NCBI RefSeq assembly: GCF_023369855.1
Contig: NZ_JAMBPP010000020.1
Span: forward strand, 8,069-65,470
DNA length: 57,402 nt
Direction: 5' to 3'
Source: Actinotalea alkalitolerans
GTDB taxonomy: Bacteria > Actinomycetota > Actinomycetes > Actinomycetales > Cellulomonadaceae
The position numbers and the translations under genes are program-made. Shown one piece after another: positions 31,694-40,603 of this stretch; the first letter of the stretch is position 1, and each line of letters begins with the position of its first letter. Under the pieces are notes generated by a model. It made no database searches, had not been told where the DNA came from, and saw only the letters and a program-made list of their open reading frames with translations.

Positions 31694-33664
31694 TCACGCT
31701 GCGAGGGAGTCGAGGAGTGTCCATCCGACGTCTTCCTCTGGTGGCCACCAGTAGTCCTCGGCGGGGTCGCCGGGCGCCTGGTGGGGTTCGTGGCGGGCGA
31801 GGTAGGCGTGCCAGCGGGCGCGGTCCTGTGCGTATCGACGCAGCTGGGTCACGACGTCCTCCAGGACGCCGAGCTGTTCGGCGGCGCGCAGCAGGTTGTG
31901 GGGGAGTGGGACCAAGCGTCCGTCTTGGCGCTCCACGAGGCCGTGAGCGGCCAAGGTGTCGACGGCCAGGTGGACTGACGAGCGTGCAATGCCTGTAGCG
32001 CTGACCAGGGAGGTCACGGTATGGGCTCGGTCGTTCTCGATCGCCTCGAACACCAGGGCTGCCACAGGGCCCAGTGTGCGGAACACGGGGCGCAGTGCGT
32101 GGGCCTTCCCCTTGTCCCATCGCAGGTCAGGGGCGTTCTCGGCGAGGTCCTTGGGCAGGGTCAGCTCGTAGAGGTCGGCGTTCTCTCCTCGAGCTGGGTT
32201 GACCAGGTCGATCCAGCCGCCGGGTTCAGCTGCCAGTGCTCGCAGGACGCCTGCCACGGTGGAGTGGTCTGCGCCGGTGGCGACCGCCAGGGACCGGGTG
32301 CCGAACGCGACGTACCGGCTACCGGACTTGTGGGCCGCTTCTCCCAGTGCTCGCAGGACGAAGCGCTTGAGGTAGCCGGCTCGTCCGGGGAAGCGTCCCT
32401 GTTCCACGACCCGCAGTGCGGTACGCCAGGTGCGGATGTGCTCATGCTCGGACTGCGCGCTGGAGGCCGCAGGTGGCCCCCCGTGTGTCTTAGGAGCGCT
32501 TGTGTGGGATATACGGACAGCACTCTTGCCGGTCGCTGGGCGGGGGTGTTCTCGAGCCGTGGTGATGAACCGCTGGGCGCCGTGCCAGTCACGTGCCAGG
32601 GCACGGTGGCGCTGGGTGGGGGAGTAGCGGGCATACAGGGATGCCAGGCCCGGCCAGCGGCCGTCTGCCAGCCGTGCGGCGACGTCGGCCAACGTCCATC
32701 CGGCGGCCACGGCCCCGGCGATGACTGCTTGGCGGGCCTCGGAGGGCGAGGTGTACCGGCTGGGGTCGATGAGCCCTGTCTCGGCCAGCAGGCGCAGCCG
32801 GGTCGAGAGCTGGCCCAGCCGCCGGTTGGGGTTCTCCTCGAGCGCCGCGCTCTGCGGGGCGACCTGGGCCGTGCGCCATGCTGCGATCGCGGCCTTCAGG
32901 TCGCCGCGGAGGGCTGTGAGGACCTGTGGTGGGTTGGATCGACGCAGGACGTCGTAGGCGGCCCCCAGGGGCATCGTGAGCTCCTGGTGACCGCCGGCCT
33001 TGTGCGCTGATCCTGGTGGGCGGATGCAGCCGGTCTTGAGCGAGCGGTGGGGTCCGGCGTCCAGGGTGGGATGGGAGGCCGCGAGGGCCTCGACGACCTC
33101 ACGGGCGGTGTCGTAGGGGATGCGCCCGGCGATGGGGACGTAGATGTGCACACCGCCGCTGGGGGAGACGTCGGTGACGTGTCGGGCTCCGTGGCGGGTC
33201 AGCCAGGCGCTCAGTCGCTGGGCGTCGCTTTGAACGGCGCCGGGGCCACCGCGGGAGGCATCCAGGTCCAGGCACAGGGCCGCGCAGCATCCGTCAGGGC
33301 CGTAGACGCGCACGGCCGCGGGTGCGCTGGGTAGCGCCTGGGACAGGGGTCTCTCATCGCGTGTGCGGTACTCCAGCAGGCCACGCGCGGTCCGCACACC
33401 CAGCCGCACGCGGGGCGTGCCGGCGATCAGGGGAGCCAGTGCCCTCCACTGCGCCCGGGCCTGCTCGAGGGCTTCGGTGGGCCGGAGGGTCGCCGGATCT
33501 CCGGACAAACCGGACGGCTGTTCGGGTGAATCGACAACGACACGCCGAGACTCGGTCGTGTGCGCTAGGGGTAGCGCCAGTTCGTGGGTTACCTTGGCTC
33601 CAAGCGTTAGGACACACCGAAGGGTGTGTTGACCGGAGCTCTTCACCGCCCAGCCGCCAAGCAT
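31694..33664 (-). CDS. Primase-polymerase-like plasmid replication protein
   Basis: This protein of up to 656 aa carries an archaeo-eukaryotic primase-like core: CLDLDASRGG (two aspartates, about 133 and 135), SPSGGVHIYVP (His about 173), then TGCIRPPGSAHKAGGHQEL. This is the D-x-D, S-x-H, R/K pattern of AEP enzymes found in actinobacterial plasmid Rep proteins. C-terminally there is a winged-helix region (TSLVSATGIARSSVHLAVD). It probably primes or starts plasmid replication. The start is uncertain: ATG 33664 gives a poor N-terminus and a hairpin lies inside it, so a later start is possible. Confidence 0.65.
   Translation of the reverse strand: MLGGWAVKSSGQHTLRCVLTLGAKVTHELALPLAHTTESRRVVVDSPEQPSGLSGDPATLRPTEALEQARAQWRALAPLIAGTPRVRLGVRTARGLLEYRTRDERPLSQALPSAPAAVRVYGPDGCCAALCLDLDASRGGPGAVQSDAQRLSAWLTRHGARHVTDVSPSGGVHIYVPIAGRIPYDTAREVVEALAASHPTLDAGPHRSLKTGCIRPPGSAHKAGGHQELTMPLGAAYDVLRRSNPPQVLTALRGDLKAAIAAWRTAQVAPQSAALEENPNRRLGQLSTRLRLLAETGLIDPSRYTSPSEARQAVIAGAVAAGWTLADVAARLADGRWPGLASLYARYSPTQRHRALARDWHGAQRFITTAREHPRPATGKSAVRISHTSAPKTHGGPPAASSAQSEHEHIRTWRTALRVVEQGRFPGRAGYLKRFVLRALGEAAHKSGSRYVAFGTRSLAVATGADHSTVAGVLRALAAEPGGWIDLVNPARGENADLYELTLPKDLAENAPDLRWDKGKAHALRPVFRTLGPVAALVFEAIENDRAHTVTSLVSATGIARSSVHLAVDTLAAHGLVERQDGRLVPLPHNLLRAAEQLGVLEDVVTQLRRYAQDRARWHAYLARHEPHQAPGDPAEDYWWPPEEDVGWTLLDSLAA
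33612..33629 (-). other. Small hairpin near the replication gene start
   Basis: ACACACC pairs with GGTGTGT around a four-base CTTC loop on the minus strand, close to the expected 5' end of the replication gene. It could attenuate the rep transcript or lie in its leader if translation starts downstream. Confidence 0.4.
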
Positions 33665-33687
33665 CGGGTGAAGAACTTCTAGGGTTT

Positions 33688-33715
33688 GGCCCGTCCCCCG
33701 CAAGGGGGGCGGGCC
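33688..33715 (-). terminator. Terminator hairpin after the RHH gene
   Basis: A 12-bp stem (GGCCCGTCCCCC against GGGGGGCGGGCC, one G-T pair) has a GCAA loop. It lies between the leftward RHH gene and the replication gene, so it should end the RHH transcript. Confidence 0.7.
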
Positions 33716-33731
33716 ATCGCTTTGTCTGCGG

Positions 33732-33980
33732 TTATGCGGTCCTTTGGAGGCGCACACCACCTTCCTGGATCGGAAGCAGACCCTGGGCGGACTCCGCCGG
33801 GGGAGCAGGGGCAAGCTCGGGACGCGCGTGTGCGAGCGCGAGCTGCCAGGCCACATAGTCGCTGACGCTCATCCCCAGACGATGCGCGGCATCGCGGACG
33901 AGGGCATCGAGCTCGGTGTGGGGACGGGTCACCAGGTGACCGCGCGGACCCTTGGAGGGTCGACCTCGACGAGTTGCCAT
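33732..33980 (-). CDS. Small ribbon-helix-helix-like DNA-binding protein
   Basis: This 82-aa protein starts with a basic tail (MATRRGRPSKGPRGHLVTR), then LDALVRDAAHRLGMSVSDYVAWQLA, the helix-turn-helix of a CopG/MetJ-type fold. Its position upstream of the replication gene suggests copy-number or rep control. The start at 33980 gives the typical MATRRGRP-type N-terminus. Confidence 0.6.
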   Translation of the reverse strand: MATRRGRPSKGPRGHLVTRPHTELDALVRDAAHRLGMSVSDYVAWQLALAHARPELAPAPPAESAQGLLPIQEGGVRLQRTA

Positions 33981-34089
33981 GCGGGGATCATTTCGGTTCC
34001 GGGAACGGGTGTACGGGAGGCTCACCGGTGTGTCGCCGCCCAAAGATCGACGAAGCGCCCAACCGGCCAGCGGGAGGCGCGACGTATCG

Positions 34090-34407
34090 CTACTTCCCGG
34101 CGAGGTACCTGGCGAACTCTTCGGTGAGCAGCAGGACCTGATCAGCCTGGACGGACCAGCGAACCGTCCGCCCGTGGCGCCGGCCAGCGGGTTCGTCGGC
34201 CACGACGAGTGCAGCCGCTTCGAGCGTGACGAGGTGCTGGTAGACGATCTCTCGTCGCGCGTTGATCGCCTGAGCGATCTCTGGTGCGGTGCGAGGCCCG
34301 GCCACGGCGAGCTCTCGCACGATCCGGGCTCGTACCCGGTTGCCGATGATCTCAATCGCTCTTGCCACCCCTTCTGGCAGATCCGGGGGGGTGGTCAGGC
34401 GCGGCAT
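34090..34407 (-). CDS. Winged-helix transcriptional regulator
   Basis: This 105-aa protein has an ArsR/GntR-like winged helix: VARAIEIIGNRVRARIVREL, then RTAPEIAQAINARREIVYQH and a wing with GRTVRWSV. No metal-binding cysteines are present. It probably regulates neighbouring plasmid genes. The start at 34407 (MPRLTTPP) is chosen over a longer frame because the extension lies in promoter-like sequence. Confidence 0.7.
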   Translation of the reverse strand: MPRLTTPPDLPEGVARAIEIIGNRVRARIVRELAVAGPRTAPEIAQAINARREIVYQHLVTLEAAALVVADEPAGRRHGRTVRWSVQADQVLLLTEEFARYLAGK

Positions 34408-34520
34408 GCGCCCATCCTGCCCGATCCCCCCTGTGCCGACTCGGCGTCGACTCAGCAAAGATAGCCTTAGCCACACTTAAGAGCGTACAGTGCCGTCGTT
34501 GACACCTGCACAGTGATCAG

Positions 34521-35654
34521 TCAGTACGTGATGCCTCGGGATGCGAGGTAGGCCATGGGTTCTACGGGCTGTCCGTTGACGCGGACCTCGAAGTGCAGGT
34601 GGGGGCCGGTGGACCGCCCGGACGAGCCGACCAGGGCGATGCTCTGGCCGCCGGTGACGGGTTGGCCGGGACGCACGAGGATGCCGTGGTCCTCGGAGTG
34701 CAGGTAGTAGGTGTGCACGCCGCCTCCGTGGTCCACGATCACCCAGTTGAGGTCACTGCTGGGCCCGGCGCGGCCGGCCTTGACCACGGTGCCGTCTGCG
34801 GCGGCGTAGATGGGTGTGCCGTTGTCGGCCGAGAAGTCCTGGCCGTTGTGCATGCGCCAGATGCCCAGGGTGGGGTGCAGTCGCATCCCGAATGCCGAGC
34901 TCATGCGCTTGTAGGTGGTGATGGGCTTGGTCCACCCGTGGGCGCTGATGGCTTCGCCTGAGGTCGCGCCGCAGTCCAGGGTGACGCCGGCGAGGGCTTC
35001 GTACAGCTCACCGGATGCGGCCCAGTGGCGCGCGTAGGCGTGGGGGAACGCGGATCGTTGGACTGCTTGGGCGGCCAGGGTCGGCTCGAGGTCCTGCCAG
35101 TCCTGGACGCTCTCGAGGCTGTCGTAGAAGCGGCCGGTGGTGTAGCTGGGGTCCAGGAGGTTGCGGACTTGCTCATCGAGCGTCCCCGTCCCGCCCCACC
35201 CTGCTGAGAGCCGGCCTTGGAACAGCCCGATGGAGTCCCAGTCGCCGGGGGCGACCCCGTCGTTGGGTAGGTCCAGGGAGAGCCTGACCTGGTCGCGCAG
35301 GACTGCCCACTGGGAGGCGCTCATGACCGAGCTGCCTCGCGCGGGATAGGTGAACGCTCCGGCGTTGGCCAGGTTGCGCAGGCCGGACTCCTGGATGGCG
35401 GTGATCAGGCCGATCCGCGCGCCTCGATCGCCTAGCCCGCGGTCGGTCGCGGTGTTGATGACCACGGCTGCGTTGCGCAGCTGGACGCCGGTGAACCCCG
35501 CGATCTCCTGCACGACGTCGCCGGTCGCGGTGGTGACCTCGCCGACGACCTGGCAGGCGTCGATCGCCGGTGCCTCCTTGGGGTCGTCCAGGAGCAAGAT
35601 CCCGGCGACCAGGGCCAGGGCTGTCAACGGGACTGCGGTGGCGAAGGCCTTCAC
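34521..35654 (-). CDS. M23 peptidase with transglycosylase-like domain (VirB1 role)
   Basis: This 377-aa exported or membrane-anchored protein begins with a hydrophobic segment. The middle has a transglycosylase-like region (GLITAIQESGLRNLANAG, DSIGLFQGR). The C-terminus is an M23/LytM metallopeptidase: HNGQDFSADNG, VIVDHGGGVHTYYLH and GRSTGPHLHFEV hold the zinc ligands. It should open the cell wall for the conjugation channel. The GTG start overlaps the lipoprotein stop (GTGA). Confidence 0.85.
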   Translation of the reverse strand: MKAFATAVPLTALALVAGILLLDDPKEAPAIDACQVVGEVTTATGDVVQEIAGFTGVQLRNAAVVINTATDRGLGDRGARIGLITAIQESGLRNLANAGAFTYPARGSSVMSASQWAVLRDQVRLSLDLPNDGVAPGDWDSIGLFQGRLSAGWGGTGTLDEQVRNLLDPSYTTGRFYDSLESVQDWQDLEPTLAAQAVQRSAFPHAYARHWAASGELYEALAGVTLDCGATSGEAISAHGWTKPITTYKRMSSAFGMRLHPTLGIWRMHNGQDFSADNGTPIYAAADGTVVKAGRAGPSSDLNWVIVDHGGGVHTYYLHSEDHGILVRPGQPVTGGQSIALVGSSGRSTGPHLHFEVRVNGQPVEPMAYLASRGITY

Positions 35655-36199
35655 GTGGTTCCGGGGTTGATCTGCTCGGCTTCCCAGCCTCCACCGGCCT
35701 GGGCCGTGGCACGGGTGAGCAGCACGTCGAGGTCGCCGATGCTGGTCGGCACGCGCACGGTCGCGAGCATCCCGTCGCCGGCGGTTTGCAGGACGACGGG
35801 GTCGCCGGTGACCTGACCGGCCGGGATGACTGCCGGGTCGACTAGCGAGTAGACGGTCACGGCCTGCGGGGAAAGCAGCGCCGACAGATCGGCCCACCAG
35901 GTCGCTGATGCCGGGTCGAGGTAGACGGCTACGACGGCGGCCGCGGTGTCGAGCGCGTCGCCACCTGCCACCGCCCACGGCTGGACGTCGAGCTCGGGGT
36001 ACTCCTCGAGCACCTCCTCGATCGCGTCGTCGCTCCCGTCGACGCCCGGCGGGGGTGCGGACAGGGTGGGGGAGGGGGAGATGGTCGGTGGCGCCATGGT
36101 CGTCTCACCCCCGTGCACCCCGGGGTCCTGGTCACCGGAGGTCGCACATCCCGCCAGCGCCATCAGCCCAAGGCCCAGCGCTAAGGTTCGGCGGTTCAC
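35651..36199 (-). CDS. Conjugation-associated lipoprotein
   Basis: This 182-aa protein has a lipobox (LMALAGCATSG, Cys near 18), a Pro/Ser/Thr-rich linker, and a C-terminal domain of about 110 residues (AVAGGDALDTAAAVVAVYL) without recognised motifs. It is coupled by overlaps to the excisionase-like gene before it and the M23 gene after it. It probably sits in the envelope as part of the transfer machine. Confidence 0.65.
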   Translation of the reverse strand: MNRRTLALGLGLMALAGCATSGDQDPGVHGGETTMAPPTISPSPTLSAPPPGVDGSDDAIEEVLEEYPELDVQPWAVAGGDALDTAAAVVAVYLDPASATWWADLSALLSPQAVTVYSLVDPAVIPAGQVTGDPVVLQTAGDGMLATVRVPTSIGDLDVLLTRATAQAGGGWEAEQINPGTT

Positions 36200-36444
36200 A
36201 GGTCGCGCGTCTTGCGCTGCTCGCCGCGGGCTCGATAGTCCTCGGCGACCCGGTGTCGGTGGTGTGCGATATCCATGATCAGGTCAGCGCGGGACAGCAC
36301 CCAGGTGCGCCCGATCTGGCGGGCACGCAGCTCGCCCTTGTTGATCAGGACGCGCACGGTCTGAGGGTTCATCCCGACCATCTCGGCCGCCTCCTCGACG
36401 CTGAGGAGGCTCGGCCACCGGCGTCGCGACTGGATCTCTGTCAT
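36196..36444 (-). CDS. Excisionase-family helix-turn-helix protein
   Basis: This 82-aa protein has LLSVEEAAEMVGMNPQTVRV and GRTWVLSRADL, the MerR-like fold of excisionases and small regulators. The ribosome site GGAGAA precedes the ATG. It heads the leftward lipoprotein/M23 unit and is divergent from the main transfer operon, so it could regulate both, or help excision if the element is integrative. Confidence 0.7.
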   Translation of the reverse strand: MTEIQSRRRWPSLLSVEEAAEMVGMNPQTVRVLINKGELRARQIGRTWVLSRADLIMDIAHHRHRVAEDYRARGEQRKTRDL

Positions 36445-36486
36445 TTCTCCGCTTTCAGATAGTGACGAACTGTCGTCTGCTCCTAG

Positions 36487-36515
36487 TAGACACCGACTAT
36501 GACTACTGTGACAAT
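36487..36515 (+). promoter_or_regulatory. Promoter of the conjugation operon
   Basis: TAGACA (36487-36492), 17 bases, GACAAT (36510-36515). The -10 ends six bases before the ATG at 36522, giving a leaderless transcript for the first gene of a nine-gene coupled chain. Confidence 0.6.
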
Positions 36516-36521
36516 AGGGGC

Positions 36522-37829
36522 ATGACAGGACAAACATGGGCAGGGGCCGCGTATGTCGCGGGGGGGACGCAGGGCGAGGTGCGGGAGGGGGTCGATGTGA
36601 CACCTCCGCCACCGGAGGTGGTCGTGGCCGAGGTGCAGGAGCGCCGCAGCGAGCCGGTGATGTCGCCGCTGCCACCGGCGCTGGAAGACACGGTCAGCCA
36701 TCCGCCGAGCCATCGTGCGAGGTCGAGGGAGGCTGAGGCCGACCGGGGGGATCCTGAGTCAGCGGTGAGCACGGCGAGCCAGCACGGCTGGGCGGGTGGT
36801 GGCGAGCTTGATCGGGGCGCATCTGAGGCTGCGGCGGTGGTCCGGTCCTCGAGCGAGCTGATGCCCGGTCGGGTGCGCCCGGACCGGCGGGCCGCGACGC
36901 GTGGCTGGCGTGGGGTGGTGCGTCGGGTGACGTTCGGGGCGATCGCGCCTCGTGCCGGCCAGGCGGAGGTGCAGGAGGCCGTGGACAGGGCTGCGGTCAA
37001 CGTGCAGTTCTCCACCGGCAAGACGGTCGTGGTGGCCAACTCCAAGGGAGGCTCTGGCAAGAGCCCGACCGTTGTGGGGATCGCCGGGACCTTCGGTGAG
37101 GTCCGCGGCGGTGGGGCAACCGTGGCGTGGGACAACAACGAGACCCTGGGCACCCTGGGGATCCGCACCGAGCCCGGCCGGCTACCCACCACCGCAGTGG
37201 ACCTGCTGGCCAACCTCGATGCGTTCGAGCAGGTCGATGCGCGACGCGGAGACCTGGGTCGGTTCCTGCGCCACCAGGAGTCCGGGCAGTTCGACGTGCT
37301 GGTCTCCGATGAGGACCCCAAGCGGATGAGTGAGATCGGGGACATCGAGTACGACCGCATCCACCGGGTTCTGCGGCGCTGGAACGACGTCATCGTCGTG
37401 GACACCGGCAACAACCCCCGGTCCCCGAACTTCCTGGCCGCGATCGAGTCCGCCGACCTGCTCGTCATCCCCGTGCGCTGGGCCGCCGACGTGGTGGTCT
37501 CGGCAGGACGGTTGATCGACCAGCTACGGGCCAACGGTCACGGCGACCTGGTCTCTCGCGCGGTGACCGTGGTCACCGGCGCCTCGGCACCCCGCGCCGA
37601 CCTGGCCGGGCAGGTCGCCCAGTGGCGGGACTGGTTCACCGCACAGACCGCTGCGGTCCTTGAGGTCCCCTACGACCGGCACCTGGCGGTGGGGGAGTCG
37701 ATCGTCTACGGCGACCTGGACCCCTCCACCCGCCGGGCCTACCTGCGCGTGGCCGCCGCGATCGCCCGTGGCTTCGCCGACCTGGATACCGCCACCGAAT
37801 ACGCCCGCATCAAGGAGACGCACCGATGA
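36522..37829 (+). CDS. ParA/MinD-like ATPase of the conjugation cluster
   Basis: This 435-aa protein has a long disordered, acidic and basic N-terminal part (about 1-165) and a ParA-type ATPase domain. The deviant Walker A is ANSKGGSGKSPTVVG, and VIVVDTGNNPRSPN is Walker B-like. It is unlike the partition ParA at 30069 and lies first in the transfer operon, so it may position the transfer machinery rather than segregate DNA. It starts at ATG 36522. The stop overlaps the next start (ATGA). Confidence 0.7.
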   Translation: MTGQTWAGAAYVAGGTQGEVREGVDVTPPPPEVVVAEVQERRSEPVMSPLPPALEDTVSHPPSHRARSREAEADRGDPESAVSTASQHGWAGGGELDRGASEAAAVVRSSSELMPGRVRPDRRAATRGWRGVVRRVTFGAIAPRAGQAEVQEAVDRAAVNVQFSTGKTVVVANSKGGSGKSPTVVGIAGTFGEVRGGGATVAWDNNETLGTLGIRTEPGRLPTTAVDLLANLDAFEQVDARRGDLGRFLRHQESGQFDVLVSDEDPKRMSEIGDIEYDRIHRVLRRWNDVIVVDTGNNPRSPNFLAAIESADLLVIPVRWAADVVVSAGRLIDQLRANGHGDLVSRAVTVVTGASAPRADLAGQVAQWRDWFTAQTAAVLEVPYDRHLAVGESIVYGDLDPSTRRAYLRVAAAIARGFADLDTATEYARIKETHR

Positions 37830-38152
37830 ACGCACTGACCCTGGCCCTGAACGTGGTGGGCAGCGTGAGCAACCCGATGGACGGCGTGACGCCCAGCCTG
37901 GCCGTCTGGGGCGTGGAGTTCTCCGGGCGGGTCCAGATCATCCTGGGTGGGCTGTGGGCGCTGGTCCTGATCGCCACCGCCGGAGCGGTGATCCTTGGCG
38001 GCGGCAAGTGGGCATGGGCCAGCCGGGTCACCCACTCCTCCGACGGTGTGATGGAGGCCGCCGGACAATTCAAGACCGCACTGGTGGCGTTCGGGTGTGT
38101 CGCGGGGGTCAGCCTGATCCTCGGCGCGGTGATCTGGCTGGTGCAGGGCTGA
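37826..38152 (+). CDS. Small two-helix membrane protein, pilin-like
   Basis: This 108-aa protein has two hydrophobic segments (IILGGLWALVLIATAGAVIL and LVAFGCVAGVSLILGAVIWL) separated by a short charged loop. Size and position fit the VirB2-type pore/pilin slot in actinobacterial conjugation clusters. It is coupled to both neighbours. Confidence 0.65.
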   Translation: MNALTLALNVVGSVSNPMDGVTPSLAVWGVEFSGRVQIILGGLWALVLIATAGAVILGGGKWAWASRVTHSSDGVMEAAGQFKTALVAFGCVAGVSLILGAVIWLVQG

Positions 38153-38928
38153 TGAGTTCGGACGCCCCTGCTCGGCCGCCCCGACGGCGGACCGGGCTGC
38201 TCGTCGGTGCGGGGGTGGTGGTCGCTGTCCTGGCCGGTGGCATCTACGCCGCGACGAACCGTGACCAGCCGCCGCCTGCCCCTGCGGCGACCTCGCCAGC
38301 ACCCACGACCTCGCTGCCGGTCGGTGCCTATGCCGTGGAAGCCGGAGGCGGGGGCAGCGACCTGGCCACCGATGGCAAGACACCGATCGGGTTCGCCGAC
38401 GACTGCACCGGCGCCGCGCACGCCGCCACGGCGTACTACGTCGCGGTCCTGGAAGGTCTCTACCAGGACCAGCTCACCCCTGAGGAGTTCGACACCCTGC
38501 TCGACCAGATCAACGCCGGGCTGGACGCCAACTCCGGCCCCATCCGCGACCTCAAGGCACAGTTCCGCACGATTCGCGAGGAAGCGCAGGAGCTCGATAT
38601 CGAGTTCCACGACCCGGAGTTTCACCCTGAGTGGGGCGCCTTCCGGGTGCACAGCTGCGCCGACCGCGCCTCCGCAACCGTTGAGATCGTCGGCTTCGCT
38701 CAGGACAGCGACGGGGAGGGCGCCAACTACTCATACGAATCTCCCCGCACGGTTCGGGTCTCGTGGTTCGAGGACGACTGGCGGTTGCTTGACCTCGCGG
38801 AGATGGCCGAGAACCCCGCCTCGGGTGTGATCCCGCTCGACTCGCTGGCCCCGCTGCCTGCCGACCAGCGCCGTGCACTCATCGCCGCCAACGGGCCTGG
38901 GTGGACGGAGTACACCAATGCGCCGTAG
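38152..38928 (+). CDS. Single-pass membrane protein, VirB8-like
   Basis: This 258-aa protein has a short basic N-terminus, one membrane helix (GLLVGAGVVVAVLAGGIYAA, about 15-34), a Pro-rich linker, and an external domain of about 190 residues. One N-terminal anchor plus an outer alpha/beta domain is the layout of VirB8/TraM proteins that assemble the channel. No sequence motif confirms it. It overlaps the next gene by 11 bases. Confidence 0.55.
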   Translation: MSSDAPARPPRRRTGLLVGAGVVVAVLAGGIYAATNRDQPPPAPAATSPAPTTSLPVGAYAVEAGGGGSDLATDGKTPIGFADDCTGAAHAATAYYVAVLEGLYQDQLTPEEFDTLLDQINAGLDANSGPIRDLKAQFRTIREEAQELDIEFHDPEFHPEWGAFRVHSCADRASATVEIVGFAQDSDGEGANYSYESPRTVRVSWFEDDWRLLDLAEMAENPASGVIPLDSLAPLPADQRRALIAANGPGWTEYTNAP

Positions 38929-40603
38929 GGCTCGAGTTCTTCTGGTCAGTGCCGTGGCCGCCATGACGATGCTGACAGGCACGGGCGCCGCGGCGGCGAC
39001 CGTGTCGGTGGACGACTCGGGCTACAGCGAGGAGCAGAAGCTCGCCGCCGAGCAGAAGGCCGCCAAGGAGACCGCCGAACGCACCTGCGACCTCTTCGCG
39101 AAGGGCCCCCTCGCCCGATCGAAGGCACGCTGTGTGGAGGCGATGTCGTCTCAGTTCACCAGGACCGCGATGCCAGCCTTGGCCGGAACTGCACTGTGCA
39201 ACGTGCTGACCGGCCCAGTCCTGCTGTTGAAGGCGGTGTGTCTTGGGGTGCTGGCCTCGCAGATGGATCAGGTGCAGGGCTGGTTCTGGGACGCGTACGA
39301 GGTGGCGCTGGGCGCGGCGCAGACGGCTGTGGAGATGCTGGCGTTCGTCGCCAATCCGGCGTCGGCGGTGGAGAGCTGGGCCAACCAGGTCAAGCAGGAC
39401 GCTGTCGGGTTGTTCACCTCCTCGATGACGGTGGCAACGCAGCTGGGTTCGTTTGACGCGACGGCGGAGTGGTGGCGAAGCACCTACGCGGCAACGGCAG
39501 GCATCGGTCTGGCGGTTCTGGCGGTGATGGTCCTGTTGACGTTGTGGCAGGCGAGCACGGGCCGGATCGGCCCGGAGGAGAGCGCACGGACGCTGCTGAT
39601 GTACCTGCCGGTCGGGGCGCTGATGCTGTTCATGGGCCCACCGGTGGCCTGGGCGGTGCAGTGGGTCGCCGATGGGCTCTCAGCAGGAGCCATCGCCTGG
39701 ATGGGTCCAGACACTGTGGAGTTCCTGCAGAAGGCTGGGACGTTCACCTCGATCACCTCGGGGGTGCCGGGCGGCCTGGGGATGGGGCTGCTGCTGTTCG
39801 GCATGCTGTTCCTGGCCGGTGTTGGCGTATTGGGCACGTTCCTCATCCAGACCATCAGCATCTACATCTTGGGAGCGGTGACGGGGATCTCGTGGGGGAT
39901 GCTCGCCAATCCCCGGTGGCGCTCGAAGGCGTTGCGGCTGCCGATGGTGTGGATCGGCCTGGTGCTGGCCAAGCCAGCGATGCTGCTGGTGCTGGGCGTG
40001 GTGATGAAGTTCTCCAACGCTGTCGACCTGGCGCCGACATCCTTGGAGAGCGGGATGCGCGCCGTGGTCCACGCGCTCATGGTGGTGCTGGCGCTGATGT
40101 TCGTGGCCTTCGCCCCCTGGACGCTGCTGAAGTGGTTCCCGCTGCTGCCCGACGGTTCGGAGTCAGCCCGCTCCTCGGGGCCAGTGGCCCTGGGCGCAGC
40201 GGTCGGAGCGGCCGGGTCGATGGCCACGATGATGGCGATGAACCGCGCCCGAGCCGACAGCGCGTCGCCCGGGCGGGGGACCCGGCCAGGCGGCAGCTCG
40301 ACCCCAGCGGCCCCAAACGTGGGCAGCAGACCCGCCGCGGCGATGGCGGCCTCTGCCCCGCAGCGCGGCCCCGGGACGGCCGCCGGCGCACGTGGTGGCG
40401 GTGTGGGGCCGGGCGCGCGGGCCGGTGCTGGGCGCGGCGCGGGCGCGGCCGCGACCGGAGCCGGTAGAGGCGCAGCTGGGGCGGCGACCGGTGGGGCGAT
40501 GCTCGCCGCGATGCTGGCCTCGCAGGCCGCGCAGGCCGCGGTCTCCAAGGCCAGGGAGTCGGCGAACACCTCGGCACCGGACATCCGTGGGGGTGAGGTG
40601 TGA
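38918..40603 (+). CDS. VirB6/TrbL-like polytopic membrane protein
   Basis: This 561-aa protein has a signal-like start (LLVSAVAAMTMLTG), a charged segment, then about six helices, including LAVLAVMVLLTLWQA, LLLFGMLFLAGVGVLGTFLI and HALMVVLALMFVAFAPW. The last 120 residues are a Gly/Ala-rich tail, probably disordered. This is the layout of the inner-membrane channel subunit of type IV secretion in Gram-positive bacteria. The start at 38918 begins the signal-like sequence. Confidence 0.75.
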   Translation: MRRRARVLLVSAVAAMTMLTGTGAAAATVSVDDSGYSEEQKLAAEQKAAKETAERTCDLFAKGPLARSKARCVEAMSSQFTRTAMPALAGTALCNVLTGPVLLLKAVCLGVLASQMDQVQGWFWDAYEVALGAAQTAVEMLAFVANPASAVESWANQVKQDAVGLFTSSMTVATQLGSFDATAEWWRSTYAATAGIGLAVLAVMVLLTLWQASTGRIGPEESARTLLMYLPVGALMLFMGPPVAWAVQWVADGLSAGAIAWMGPDTVEFLQKAGTFTSITSGVPGGLGMGLLLFGMLFLAGVGVLGTFLIQTISIYILGAVTGISWGMLANPRWRSKALRLPMVWIGLVLAKPAMLLVLGVVMKFSNAVDLAPTSLESGMRAVVHALMVVLALMFVAFAPWTLLKWFPLLPDGSESARSSGPVALGAAVGAAGSMATMMAMNRARADSASPGRGTRPGGSSTPAAPNVGSRPAAAMAASAPQRGPGTAAGARGGGVGPGARAGAGRGAGAAATGAGRGAAGAATGGAMLAAMLASQAAQAAVSKARESANTSAPDIRGGEV

